64,000 nt of DNA. Origin: Nitratireductor aestuarii (GTDB taxonomy: Bacteria > Pseudomonadota > Alphaproteobacteria > Rhizobiales > Rhizobiaceae). The stretch lies in the NCBI RefSeq assembly GCF_014641695.1, contig NZ_BMIF01000001.1:434001-498000 (forward strand), given 5' to 3'. Below, piece by piece: positions 10,811 to 19,223 of this stretch; position 1 is the first letter of the stretch, and every line of letters begins with the position of its first letter. The position numbers and the translations under genes are program-made. The notes under the pieces were generated by a model, which was given only the letters and a program-made list of their open reading frames with translations, made no database searches and was not told the DNA's origin.

Positions 10811-11284
10811 TTATGATGATGAAAGGTCAGCAACGACGGCATTAGCCGCCGCAATGAGTGCACCGGGTTCTGCCTCAAAGACGGCATCATGAGCGCCAGC
10901 AGCCGCCCAAACACTTGCGAAATTCGCCAGCCCATTATCCGCGTACCGCTTCACGGTCTCGGGATGGCCGAGCGGTGAAACACCACCGATCGCAAAGCCG
11001 GTTTCTTCTCGGACCTTGCGCGGATCGGCGCGCGACAGAGGTTCGCCCACGAGCGCCTGCGCCTTGTCGAGGTCAAGCTTCTTGGAGCCCGGAACAAGGA
11101 ACAGGTAGAGCTTGCCGGACTGTTCGCCCGCAAAGATCAGCGACTTCACGATCTGGTCGACCGAACAGCCGCATTGTTGGGCAGCTTCCTCGGCCGTGCG
11201 CGTGGATTCGCCCATGCGCTTTACTTCGATCGGAAGACCCGCAGCGTTGGCAGCGGCAATGACGCGATTGATGCTCTTCGACAT
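10811..11284 (-). CDS. YbaK/EbsC-family aminoacyl-tRNA deacylase
   Basis: A 157-residue editing-domain protein related to YbaK/ProX. Such proteins hydrolyse mischarged aminoacyl-tRNA, for example Cys-tRNA(Pro) or Ala-tRNA(Pro); the exact substrate here is not decided by sequence. Typical features are IVKSLIF with the catalytic-site lysine, LVPGSKKLDLDKA, and IGGVSPLGHP, the GG-x-SP loop that shapes the pocket. It follows the MBL hydrolase by 15 bases, at the end of the tmk-holB-metG-tatD run, which fits a translation-quality role. Confidence 0.88.
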   Translation of the reverse strand: MSKSINRVIAAANAAGLPIEVKRMGESTRTAEEAAQQCGCSVDQIVKSLIFAGEQSGKLYLFLVPGSKKLDLDKAQALVGEPLSRADPRKVREETGFAIGGVSPLGHPETVKRYADNGLANFASVWAAAGAHDAVFEAEPGALIAAANAVVADLSSS

Positions 11285-11299
11285 GGTTCCCCCCAGGTG

Positions 11300-12118
11300 T
11301 CAGTCCGACGAAATGGTCGTTTCCAGCACCATGCCGTCATAAGCCGGTTCTACATGCGCCGGTGTCTCATTCTGCACAGCTTCGTAGTCGAGCGGATTAT
11401 GCATGTGGGTCAGCACGGCGCGTTCCGGCTTCAGCCGCTCGATCCACTCCAGCGCTTCGCCAAGCGACAGATGGTTCGGGTGCGTTCTGTACTGGAGCGC
11501 GTCAATGACCAGAAGCTCGAGGTTTTCGAGATGCGGCAGCGACTGCGGATAGAATTCACTGACGTCGGAGCAATAGGCGAACGGCCCGACGCGGAAGGCC
11601 AGGGAGTGGATCAGGCCGTGCTGCTGCGGCAGGGGCAGGAAGGTCAATGGGCCCCCTGCTCCCTCGATCGTGAGCGGCTCATAGTGCTCGATCCGGTGCG
11701 GCGTCAGGATCGGCGGATAGTCGCTTCCTTCCGGCGTCTCGAAGCAATAGAGAAACCCGTCGCGTAGACGCTCCATGGTGGCGTCGTCGGCATAGATGTC
11801 CATGCGCTTCTTCTGCACCAGCACATAGCCGCGCAGATCGTCGATGCCATGGATATGATCGGCATGCGGATGTGTGTAGACCACCGCATCAAGCGTATTC
11901 ACGCCATTGCTGATCATCTGCTCGCGGAAGTCCGGCCCGGTGTCGATAACGACACGCGTGCGCGCGCCATCCTCACGGATGCGCTCCACCAGCGCGGACG
12001 CTCGCAGGCGCCGGTTGCGCGGGTTGTTCGGATCACATGCACCCCAGTCGCCCATGATGCGCGGCACGCCGGGAGAAGACCCGCACCCGAGGATGGTGAG
12101 CCGCAGACGATCAGCCAT
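11300..12118 (-). CDS. MBL-fold metallohydrolase, PhnP-like
   Basis: A 272-residue metallo-beta-lactamase-fold enzyme. The metal-binding HxHxDH motif reads THPHADHIHG, preceded by VVIDTGPDFREQ, with a further metal His in LTHMHNP near the C terminus. PhnP itself opens cyclic ribose phosphates, but members next to tatD have no fixed substrate. The start follows the tatD stop by three bases, indicating one transcript with metG-tatD. Confidence 0.85.
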   Translation of the reverse strand: MADRLRLTILGCGSSPGVPRIMGDWGACDPNNPRNRRLRASALVERIREDGARTRVVIDTGPDFREQMISNGVNTLDAVVYTHPHADHIHGIDDLRGYVLVQKKRMDIYADDATMERLRDGFLYCFETPEGSDYPPILTPHRIEHYEPLTIEGAGGPLTFLPLPQQHGLIHSLAFRVGPFAYCSDVSEFYPQSLPHLENLELLVIDALQYRTHPNHLSLGEALEWIERLKPERAVLTHMHNPLDYEAVQNETPAHVEPAYDGMVLETTISSD

Positions 12119-12121
12119 GTC

Positions 12122-12916
12122 TCAGATTTCCTTCATCGCCTCGCGCGGCACCTTGGTGAAGAGCCGGAAGAAATTTTCGGTGGTGATCCGCGCAATCTCT
12201 TCCTGCGTAACGCCGATCGTTTCCGCCAGAACGGCGGCCGTGTTGGCCACAAAGGCCGGCTCGTTGCGCTTGCCCCGGTAAGGGATCGGCGCAAGATAGG
12301 GCGCGTCGGTCTCCACCAGCAGCCGGTCCTGCGGGACGGTCTTCGCGATGTCGCGGATCTCCTGCGAGTTCTTGAAGGTCAGGATGCCCGAGAACGACAC
12401 ATAGCCGCCGAGCTCCACACCCTTGCGGGCAAGCTCCGGACCGGAAGAGAAGCAGTGCAGGATGAAGGGGAAGGCCCCCTTCCCCATCTCGTCTTCGAGG
12501 ATCGCGGCCATATCCTCGTCAGCCTGACGGGCATGGATCACAAGTGGCAGCTGCGTTTCGCGCGCGGCGGCAATGTGGACGCGCAAACCCTGCGCCTGAA
12601 GATCGCGCGGCGCCTTGTCGTAATGGTAGTCGAGCCCTGCTTCGCCGATGCCCACGACCTTCGGATGCGCAGCAATCTTCACCAGCTCTTCGGCCGGAAT
12701 CCCAGCCTCTTCGTCGGCGTTATGCGGATGCGTTCCGATGGTGCAGTAGACGTTCCCGTAAGCTTCGGCGATCGCCCGGATGCGCTCGAACTGGCGCACG
12801 CGGGTCGAGATCGTGACCATCAGCCCGACGCCGGCTTCACGGGCGCGGTCGATGACCGCGTCCCGTTCCGCCTCAAAGTCCGGAAAATCCAGATGGCAAT
12901 GGCTGTCGACCAGCAT
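12122..12916 (-). CDS. TatD-family metal-dependent deoxyribonuclease
   Basis: A 264-residue TIM-barrel hydrolase. The metal ligands are all visible: HCHLD at residues 6-10, the GEAGLDYHYD glutamate, VIHARQA, HCFSS and the VETDAPYLAP aspartate. TatD proteins are 3'-5' exonucleases acting on DNA (and RNA) ends. The gene starts six bases after metG and three bases before the MBL hydrolase. Confidence 0.92.
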   Translation of the reverse strand: MLVDSHCHLDFPDFEAERDAVIDRAREAGVGLMVTISTRVRQFERIRAIAEAYGNVYCTIGTHPHNADEEAGIPAEELVKIAAHPKVVGIGEAGLDYHYDKAPRDLQAQGLRVHIAAARETQLPLVIHARQADEDMAAILEDEMGKGAFPFILHCFSSGPELARKGVELGGYVSFSGILTFKNSQEIRDIAKTVPQDRLLVETDAPYLAPIPYRGKRNEPAFVANTAAVLAETIGVTQEEIARITTENFFRLFTKVPREAMKEI

Positions 12917-12922
12917 CGTTCC

Positions 12923-14482
12923 TCAAGCTCCCGCAGCCGGAGCTTCGGCTTCAACGTAGCGCGGGAAGATCGGCTGCGGCGCAGGCAGATCCGTTCCCGG
13001 AACGAGCATGCGGTCGCCCGCGATCTCGGCAAAGGTGCGCTTGTCTGCCGGCACCGCAAGGATGTCGAGCAGTTTGGCGGCAGCGCCCGGGATGAACGGC
13101 TGGCACATGATGCCGACGCGGCGCAACACTTCCGCTGTGGTGAACAGCACCGTGCCCATGCGCTCCGCATCGGTCTTGCGCAGCGCCCAGGGCTCCTGCC
13201 CCGCGAAATAGCGGTTGGCTTCGGAGACGACGTCGAAAATCGCGCCAAGCGCCACGTTGATCGCCTGACGGTCCATCGCCTCGCGAGCCGTGGCAAGAGC
13301 AGATTCCGCCTGATCGAGGATAGCCTTGTCGGCATCGGAGAACGCGCCATAGGCGGGAACCTTGGCCTCGCAGTTCTTGGCAATCATCGACAGCGAGCGC
13401 TGCGCCAGATTGCCGATATCGTTCGCCAGATCCGCGTTGATGCGGTTGACGATCGACTCGTGACTGTAGCTGCCGTCCTGGCCGAAGGACACTTCGCGCA
13501 TGAAGAAGTAGCGCACCTGATCAAGGCCGTAGTGCTCGACCATCTGGAATGGATCGACCACGTTGCCCACCGACTTCGACATCTTCTCGCCGCGGTTGAA
13601 CAGGAAGCCGTGTGCGAACACGCGCTTCGGCAGTTCGATACCGGCGGACATCAGGAAGGCCGGCCAGTAGACGGCGTGGAAACGAACGATGTCCTTGCCG
13701 ATGACGTGAACATTCGCCGGCCAGAACTTCCAGCGCTCGGCGTTCTCATCGGGGAAGCCGGCAGCCGTGAGGTAGTTGGTGAGCGCGTCGACCCACACAT
13801 ACATGACGTGCTTCTCGTCGCCCGGCACCGGCACACCCCAGTTGAAGGTGGTGCGCGAGATCGACAGGTCCTTGAGGCCGGATTTCACGAAGCTCATGAC
13901 CTCGTTGCGGCGCTCGGAAGGTCCGACGAATTCCGGGTTCTTCTCGTAGAGCTCGATGAGCTTGTCCTGATAGGCGGAAAGACGGAAGAAGTAGCTCTCC
14001 TCCTCGTTCCACTCTACCGGCGAGCCAAGCGGCTCGCGGCGCACGCCGTCTTCACCGACGGTCGTCTCGCTCTCATCGAAATAGGCTTCCTGGCGGACCG
14101 AATACCAGCCACTGTAGCGTGACAGATAGATGTCGCCATTGGCCGCCATGCGGCGCCAGATCTCCTGGCAGGCCTTGTGGTGACGCTCTTCCGTCGTGCG
14201 GATGAAGTCGTCGTTGGAGCCGCCGAGCATCTCGATCATGTCGCGGAACACGGCGCTGTTGCGGTCAGCCAGCTCCTTGGGCGTAATCCCCTCCTTGTCC
14301 GCCGTCTGCTGCATCTTCAGTCCGTGTTCGTCTGTTCCGGACAGGAAGAAGACTTCCTTGCCGTTCAGGCGCTGGAACCGGCTCAGCGTATCGCTGGCGA
14401 TCACGGTGTAGGCGTGGCCGATGTGCGGCTTGCCGTTGGGATAGAAGATTGGCGTGGTGAGATAGAAGGAGTCGCGCGTCAT
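12923..14482 (-). CDS. metG: methionyl-tRNA synthetase
   Basis: A 519-residue class I synthetase that charges tRNA-Met. The HIGH motif stands at residues 20-23 and KMSKS near residue 305; the anticodon-binding helical domain fills the last third. There is no zinc-knuckle cysteine cluster in the connective peptide and no C-terminal EMAP-like domain, so this is the short, zinc-free type common in alphaproteobacteria. It lies between holB (76 bases upstream) and tatD. Confidence 0.96.
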   Translation of the reverse strand: MTRDSFYLTTPIFYPNGKPHIGHAYTVIASDTLSRFQRLNGKEVFFLSGTDEHGLKMQQTADKEGITPKELADRNSAVFRDMIEMLGGSNDDFIRTTEERHHKACQEIWRRMAANGDIYLSRYSGWYSVRQEAYFDESETTVGEDGVRREPLGSPVEWNEEESYFFRLSAYQDKLIELYEKNPEFVGPSERRNEVMSFVKSGLKDLSISRTTFNWGVPVPGDEKHVMYVWVDALTNYLTAAGFPDENAERWKFWPANVHVIGKDIVRFHAVYWPAFLMSAGIELPKRVFAHGFLFNRGEKMSKSVGNVVDPFQMVEHYGLDQVRYFFMREVSFGQDGSYSHESIVNRINADLANDIGNLAQRSLSMIAKNCEAKVPAYGAFSDADKAILDQAESALATAREAMDRQAINVALGAIFDVVSEANRYFAGQEPWALRKTDAERMGTVLFTTAEVLRRVGIMCQPFIPGAAAKLLDILAVPADKRTFAEIAGDRMLVPGTDLPAPQPIFPRYVEAEAPAAGA

Positions 14483-14558
14483 AGAATACGTCCAATAAAA
14501 CTCTTAGCGCCCAGATAGCGCATTGTGATCAAGAATGCCATGCGTCCATGCAGCCGTT

Positions 14559-15632
14559 TCAGGCGGTTTCCGGCTGCTTTAGCTCGCGCATTGCCTCGTG
14601 GAGCTGTCTCAGCACATTGATGGAATGCTGCTTGCGGTCGAGGTTGAAGGTGTCGGTGTCCCGTATCCGCTGGGCGAGCTCTTCCCAAAGCTTTGCGAAC
14701 CGCTCGGCAAGAACGACCCTGTTCGTCTCTCCAGCCTGCTGGGCAATTCCGGCAGCCCGGTCCAGAATCATCTGGTTGAAGAGGTCGTACTGAACCTGCG
14801 CATCACGGCCCGTGACCGCCTCGGCAAGCTTGTGGGTTGCCGTGATGTCGAAGCGGTCGGAGTTCAGGATCTTCTGCATTGCGGTCGCTATTTCAAGACC
14901 GCCGAATTGCGTCAGCAGAATGGCATTGCGCACGCTGCCCTCCGCCTGCTCGATCAGGAACTGGCGGGCTTCCGGTTCGTCGGGCGCCGGTGCGCCGAGC
15001 CGTTCCAGCACCGTCTCCAGCTGGCCGCCATCGAGCGGCTTCAGGCGGACCACATGGCAGCGCGAGCGGATGGTTGGCAGCAGTCTTCCCGGCGAATGGG
15101 CGATCAGAACGAAGAGCGTGCGCGCCGGCGGCTCTTCCAGGTTCTTCAGGAGCGCGTTCGCGGCATTGTTGTTCATGTCGTCGGCGCTGTCGACGATCAC
15201 CACGCGCCATCCGCCGTCGGGCGGCGTCATGGAAAGGAACTTTCCGACGCGCCTCACCTCGTCCACGGTGATGGCGTTGCGGAACTTCTTGTCGCGCTCG
15301 ATGTAAGGCCGCGTCAGATGCAGAAGGCCCGGATGCGCGCCGCGGATCGCCAGACGATACGCCTGGTTCTCAGGGTCGATCTCTGCAATTTGCTCTGGCG
15401 ACTGCTTCGGATCGGGATAGCGGAACAGGTGATGCGCGATGCGGAAGGCGAAGGTGGCCTTGCCGCTGCCACGCGGGCCGGTGACCATCAGCGCGTGATG
15501 CAGCTTGCCCGCCCGATAGGCGCTCGCCACCATATCAAGCGCTTCCTCATGACCAGCCAGGAACGTGTTCTCGACCGGCTCGGGAATGTCCGTCAGCGTA
15601 TCGTATTGTTCCGGTGCAAGGCGTTCGAACAT
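14559..15632 (-). CDS. holB: DNA polymerase III, delta prime subunit
   Basis: A 357-residue clamp-loader subunit. The P-loop-like GPRGSGKATFAF lies near residue 53, the DEVRR and VVIVDSADDMNNNAANALLKNLEEPP stretch of the AAA+ fold follows, and TIRSRCHVV is the SRC motif that contacts the neighbouring ATP site. The zinc-binding cysteines of the E. coli protein are not evident. ATG 15632 shares its A with the tmk stop codon (TGATG), so translation is coupled. Confidence 0.93.
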   Translation of the reverse strand: MFERLAPEQYDTLTDIPEPVENTFLAGHEEALDMVASAYRAGKLHHALMVTGPRGSGKATFAFRIAHHLFRYPDPKQSPEQIAEIDPENQAYRLAIRGAHPGLLHLTRPYIERDKKFRNAITVDEVRRVGKFLSMTPPDGGWRVVIVDSADDMNNNAANALLKNLEEPPARTLFVLIAHSPGRLLPTIRSRCHVVRLKPLDGGQLETVLERLGAPAPDEPEARQFLIEQAEGSVRNAILLTQFGGLEIATAMQKILNSDRFDITATHKLAEAVTGRDAQVQYDLFNQMILDRAAGIAQQAGETNRVVLAERFAKLWEELAQRIRDTDTFNLDRKQHSINVLRQLHEAMRELKQPETA

Positions 15633-16312
15633 CAATGCAATTCCCTCTGGAAACTGTTCGCCTGCCCCTCCTTGAATTCACGTCGTTCCATGGCAGCGTC
15701 AACCGCAGCCTTGATCGAAGAAAAAACCGCTTCGACATCGCGGTCGGCGTCGATCACCACGCAACGGTTCGGCTCTGCCGCAGCAATTGCCAGAAAGGCA
15801 TCCCGACGCTTCTGGTGAACCGCAATCGTGTCCTTTTCGAAGCGGTCGATGCTCCCCTCGCCTCTTCTTGCCGAAGCCCGCTGCAGGCCCACCTCGGCAT
15901 CGATATCCAGAATGATGGTCAGGTCGGGCCGGGTTTCGCCAACGGCCGCCTTCTCGAGTGAGCTGAGGAAGGCTTTGGTCAGGCCCTTCACCGTGCCCTG
16001 ATAGGCGCGGGTGGAATCAATGAACCGGTCGCAGAGTACGACAGCGCCGCTTTCAAGGGCTGGCCGGATCAGCTGCTCGACATGGTCGAGGCGCGCGGCA
16101 GCGAAAAGAACCGCTTCCATTTCGGGGCCAAAGGGCTCGGCAGCGCCGGACAGCAGAACGTGGCGAACGGCCTCAGCGCCTGCCGAACCGCCCGGTTCGC
16201 GCGTGACGACAACCGTGTGGCCCCGGCCTCGCAGATACTGCTCGAGAAGACGGATCTGGGTCGACTTACCAGCCCCCTCGCCGCCTTCGAATGTGATGAA
16301 GAATCCCCGCAA
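15632..16312 (-). CDS. tmk: thymidylate kinase
   Basis: A 226-residue kinase that makes dTDP from dTMP. The P-loop [11 protein letters not shown] is at residues 8-18, [14 protein letters not shown] matches the conserved nucleotide-binding block, and [13 protein letters not shown] is the DR motif. The lid region after [12 protein letters not shown] is Arg-rich. It overlaps holB and lies 122 bases after the carboxypeptidase-like gene. Confidence 0.96.
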   Translation of the reverse strand: MRGFFITFEGGEGAGKSTQIRLLEQYLRGRGHTVVVTREPGGSAGAEAVRHVLLSGAAEPFGPEMEAVLFAAARLDHVEQLIRPALESGAVVLCDRFIDSTRAYQGTVKGLTKAFLSSLEKAAVGETRPDLTIILDIDAEVGLQRASARRGEGSIDRFEKDTIAVHQKRRDAFLAIAAAEPNRCVVIDADRDVEAVFSSIKAAVDAAMERREFKEGQANSFQRELH

Positions 16313-16379
16313 GCTCGCCTTCCGGTTTCCTGATTGCGCACCTTCTTAACCCATTGAAGCAACGTGCGTCTATCGAAAG

Positions 16380-16399
16380 GCGCGGTATTTTTGCCGCGC
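16380..16399 (-). terminator. hairpin after the carboxypeptidase-like gene
   Basis: GCGCGG and CCGCGC form a six-base-pair GC stem around an A-rich loop, 36 bases after the stop, followed on the minus strand only by CTTTC. It is a weak terminator candidate before tmk. Confidence 0.35.
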
Positions 16400-16434
16400 G
16401 TCCTGCTCGGACACTTTTGGCAACCGGAGGTTCT

Positions 16435-17646
16435 TTACCCCGCCCAGGAGAACTGGCGCAGCCAGCCGACCAGCAATTCAGCCACGGCGCCAAAGGCGCG
16501 CTGACGAAGGGTGCCGCTCTCCACCGTCTCGGCCGCGTGGAGCTCGACCTTCCGGCTCAGCGTATCGTTGACCCAGATCTGCAGCTCGCCCACCCTGTCG
16601 CCTTCCCGGATCGGCGCGGGCAGCGGCCGTTCGTAGACGATGCGGGCGTGCAGTGCTTCGGGGTTTGCGACTGGTGCGAGAACACTGACCTTCTCTTCCA
16701 CGCGCAGCGGAAGCATCGACGCGGTGCCGCCATAGACCGTGGCCTCCCCGACCACTTCTTTTGAGGCGAAGAGATCCTTCATCGCGAAGCCGTCAAGACC
16801 CCATTGCAGGAGCTTGCGGGTTTCCTCGACACGTTCCTGATCGGTCTCAAAGCCCCCGAGCGTCGCGAAAACGCGCCTGCTGCCATTACTGGCCGATGCG
16901 ACGATGGAGAGCCCATGGCCTTCCGCTAGGCCGGTCATCAACCCGTCCGCACCGATGTTCAGGTTCAGAAGCGGATTCTTGTTGCGCTGGAAGATCTTGT
17001 TCCACTCGAAGGCCGGCTGGGAGAACAGCGCATATTGCTCCGGATAGGTGCGCCAGAGATGGGTGGCGAGCGCGGTCATGTCGCGCGCCGTCACCTTCTG
17101 CGTGTCATCCGGAAATCCCGTGGGATTGGCGAAGTGCGAATCCTTGAGGCCAATCTCCTTGGCGCGCTCGTTCATCAACTGGGCAAAGCTCTCCTCAGAG
17201 CCGCGCATGCCCTCCGCCATGACAATTGCCGCGTCGTTCGCCATCTGCACGGTCAGACCCTGCAGAAGATCAGCCACCGAAACCGTCGATTTCACCTTGG
17301 CGAACATGGTTGCCGCACGCGATGGAGCGCCGCCGGTGCGCCACGCATGTTCCGAGACGAAGTACTCCGTCTCAGGCGTGACCTGCCCCTTCCCAAGGGC
17401 ATGGAACATGACCTCGGCGGTCATCAGCTTGGCAAGTGATCCTGGAGGGAATGGCGTGTCGGCCTCACGCGAAAGCAGCACAAAACCAGTGTCCGCATCC
17501 AGGAGATGGATGCGTTTGGCTTTGGTCTCGATCAGGTCTGCAGCGGATCCTGCAGAGATCGCCCCAAATGATGCGATGAAGAATGCCGTGACGACTGCGC
17601 CGATGCGGTACAACTGCATGCCTCCCCAAGCCCGGCTAAGGCGCAT
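16435..17646 (-). CDS. DacF/PBP5-like D-alanyl-D-alanine carboxypeptidase homologue with altered active-site motifs
   Basis: A 403-residue exported protein of the S11 peptidase family, which trims the terminal D-Ala from peptidoglycan stem peptides. It has a signal peptide (about 10-35), the penicillin-binding domain and a C-terminal beta-rich PBP5 domain. The nucleophile motif is present as S70-L-A-K73. The second motif, normally SxN, reads M135-A-N, and the third, normally KTG, reads M237-T-G. Both changes come directly from the DNA and would remove residues used in catalysis. The protein may be inactive or regulatory. The start at 17646 has AGGCG seven bases upstream; ATG 17619 also leaves a full signal peptide. 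It lies between rlpA and tmk. Confidence 0.88.
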   Translation of the reverse strand: MRLSRAWGGMQLYRIGAVVTAFFIASFGAISAGSAADLIETKAKRIHLLDADTGFVLLSREADTPFPPGSLAKLMTAEVMFHALGKGQVTPETEYFVSEHAWRTGGAPSRAATMFAKVKSTVSVADLLQGLTVQMANDAAIVMAEGMRGSEESFAQLMNERAKEIGLKDSHFANPTGFPDDTQKVTARDMTALATHLWRTYPEQYALFSQPAFEWNKIFQRNKNPLLNLNIGADGLMTGLAEGHGLSIVASASNGSRRVFATLGGFETDQERVEETRKLLQWGLDGFAMKDLFASKEVVGEATVYGGTASMLPLRVEEKVSVLAPVANPEALHARIVYERPLPAPIREGDRVGELQIWVNDTLSRKVELHAAETVESGTLRQRAFGAVAELLVGWLRQFSWAG

Positions 17647-17687
17647 ATTCTACGCCTAAAGGTCAGGGTGCACAACAAGTCGTGCGA

Positions 17688-18836
17688 TCAGTCCCGCACA
17701 ATGAACGCGTCTGTTGCGCCGGCGTCCCATGCCGCCAGAAGCGCATCATTTACACTCTCTTCCGGCGCCACAAGCGACAGGGCAACCTGTCCGCTGCCGG
17801 CCTGCTCGATGCGGATCTGTCCGTGGCCGGACAATGTCCGGGTGACGGCTTCAGCAGCCTTGATCGACGGCCAGACGCCGAGGTTCACCACGGAACCGCC
17901 TGGCGCACCAGCTTCTGGGTTCAGCACCGTGTTGAACACCTCGGCTGCGGCATTCGTGTCCTGCGGCGCATAGGATAGCGCAGCAAACATTTCGCCCGGA
18001 CGGCTTGCCGGGATGGGTGCGAAGGACGGTAGTGCGACGCTGCCGACATCAGACGGTTGCACGGCGCCATTCGGCGCAGGCGCCGTGTAGGCGGCGGCAA
18101 TCGCGGCCGTGATGGTATCCACCTCGCCGTGCGAATTCGCCTGCGTGGGTGTCGGGCCATTCATCGCCAGCATAACACCCGTTGGCAGACCGTCGGACGG
18201 ATCCGGCGCACGACCGCCTGGCTGGTAGGATGCCATCAGGAAGGCGTCGTCCTGCCCATGCAGCGGTGCCGGGCCGACATACTCAACCTTCACCTTGGCT
18301 GTGCCGGCGTGCTGATAGTCGAGCAGTTCAGCCGCCCGCTTCGAAAGATCGATGAGGCGGCTGCGCTCGAACGGCCCGCGGTCATTGATGCGCACGATCA
18401 CGGAGCTGTTGTTGGCAAGATTGGTGACGCGGGCGTAGCTCGGCAGCGGCAGCGTCGGATGCGCAGCCGTCAGATGCGTCATGTCGTAGACTTCACCGTT
18501 GGCGGTGAGACGACCGTGAAATGCATCGCCGTACCAGGACGCCGCGCCGACAGCCGCGTAATTCGGGTCTTCCTTCGGATGGAACCAGTTTCCCTTGACC
18601 TTGTAGGCCTTGCCGACCTGATAGCGCCCCCCTCCTCGCGGAAGGTTCGCTTTGGCCGTGCTGACGCGCGGACTAGCCTTCACGCCATACTTTGACTCCG
18701 GGAAATATTCCTTGCTGCGGGTGCTGCTGGTCTTGGTGGAACTGCCGGAACAGGCGGAGAGTGAAGCGACGATCAGTGCGGTGCCGATGAGTTTGGCGTG
18801 CAGCAGCGCTCTATTCCGCCGTTTTGCGTTCCCCAT
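17688..18836 (-). CDS. rlpA: RlpA-like septal lipoprotein (DPBB and SPOR domains)
   Basis: A 382-residue lipoprotein. The lipobox LSAC places the lipidated cysteine at residue 29. The double-psi beta-barrel (about 95-190) contains GAASWYGDAFHGRLTANG and the NDRGPF loop with the catalytic Asp of lytic transglycosylases. A Pro/Ala-rich linker follows, then a C-terminal SPOR domain (about 305-382) that binds denuded septal glycan. The start at 18836 (MGNAKRR) has GAGGGAAG upstream; the longer frame to 18932 does not begin with a signal peptide. It is followed 41 bases later by the carboxypeptidase-like gene, a cell-wall pairing seen in related genomes. Confidence 0.92.
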   Translation of the reverse strand: MGNAKRRNRALLHAKLIGTALIVASLSACSGSSTKTSSTRSKEYFPESKYGVKASPRVSTAKANLPRGGGRYQVGKAYKVKGNWFHPKEDPNYAAVGAASWYGDAFHGRLTANGEVYDMTHLTAAHPTLPLPSYARVTNLANNSSVIVRINDRGPFERSRLIDLSKRAAELLDYQHAGTAKVKVEYVGPAPLHGQDDAFLMASYQPGGRAPDPSDGLPTGVMLAMNGPTPTQANSHGEVDTITAAIAAAYTAPAPNGAVQPSDVGSVALPSFAPIPASRPGEMFAALSYAPQDTNAAAEVFNTVLNPEAGAPGGSVVNLGVWPSIKAAEAVTRTLSGHGQIRIEQAGSGQVALSLVAPEESVNDALLAAWDAGATDAFIVRD

Positions 18837-19223
18837 TATCACTTCCCTCAACAATCTGCTCCAATATTCCCGCCCGGTCCAAGCCAGCCGTAGTGGCGCG
18901 TGGAAATGGGCAGTAAGAACGACCCCAGTCACATATATTCGTTATCAGGGTGTAAACCCTTTGTGACCGCAAGGTGTCAGAAATGTGAGCTTTTGCCTAA
19001 TAAGCTTTTTTAACAGGATGGAAATGTTGGTTAGCAACCGCACGAGCAGCGCTTCAGGCGACGTATTTCCTACTTAAACCCCAGTATTTCCATACGTTTA
19101 TTCTGGCCGGATCAACAGTGTCGCTCGCCAGGCTGATCGTTAACCATACTGTGAATTTGGCGGATTGTGTCACCGTCGTGATCGCTTCTTCCGCTCTACT
19201 GCACGTAAACAAAACAGGAACAT
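18837..19223. other. 387-base intergenic region upstream of rlpA
   Basis: This lies between the kup stop and the rlpA start on the minus strand. It contains an inverted repeat AGGGT-GTAA-ACCCT at 18947-18960 and a TTAACCAT octamer at 19140-19147 that matches a CtrA half-site. No gene is evident, and the short open frames are not supported by ribosome sites. No strong terminator for kup was found. Confidence 0.5.

Noticed and set aside
11849-14122. 757-codon open frame antisense to metG, tatD and the MBL gene
   Set aside because: It crosses three real genes on the other strand and has no recognisable domain.
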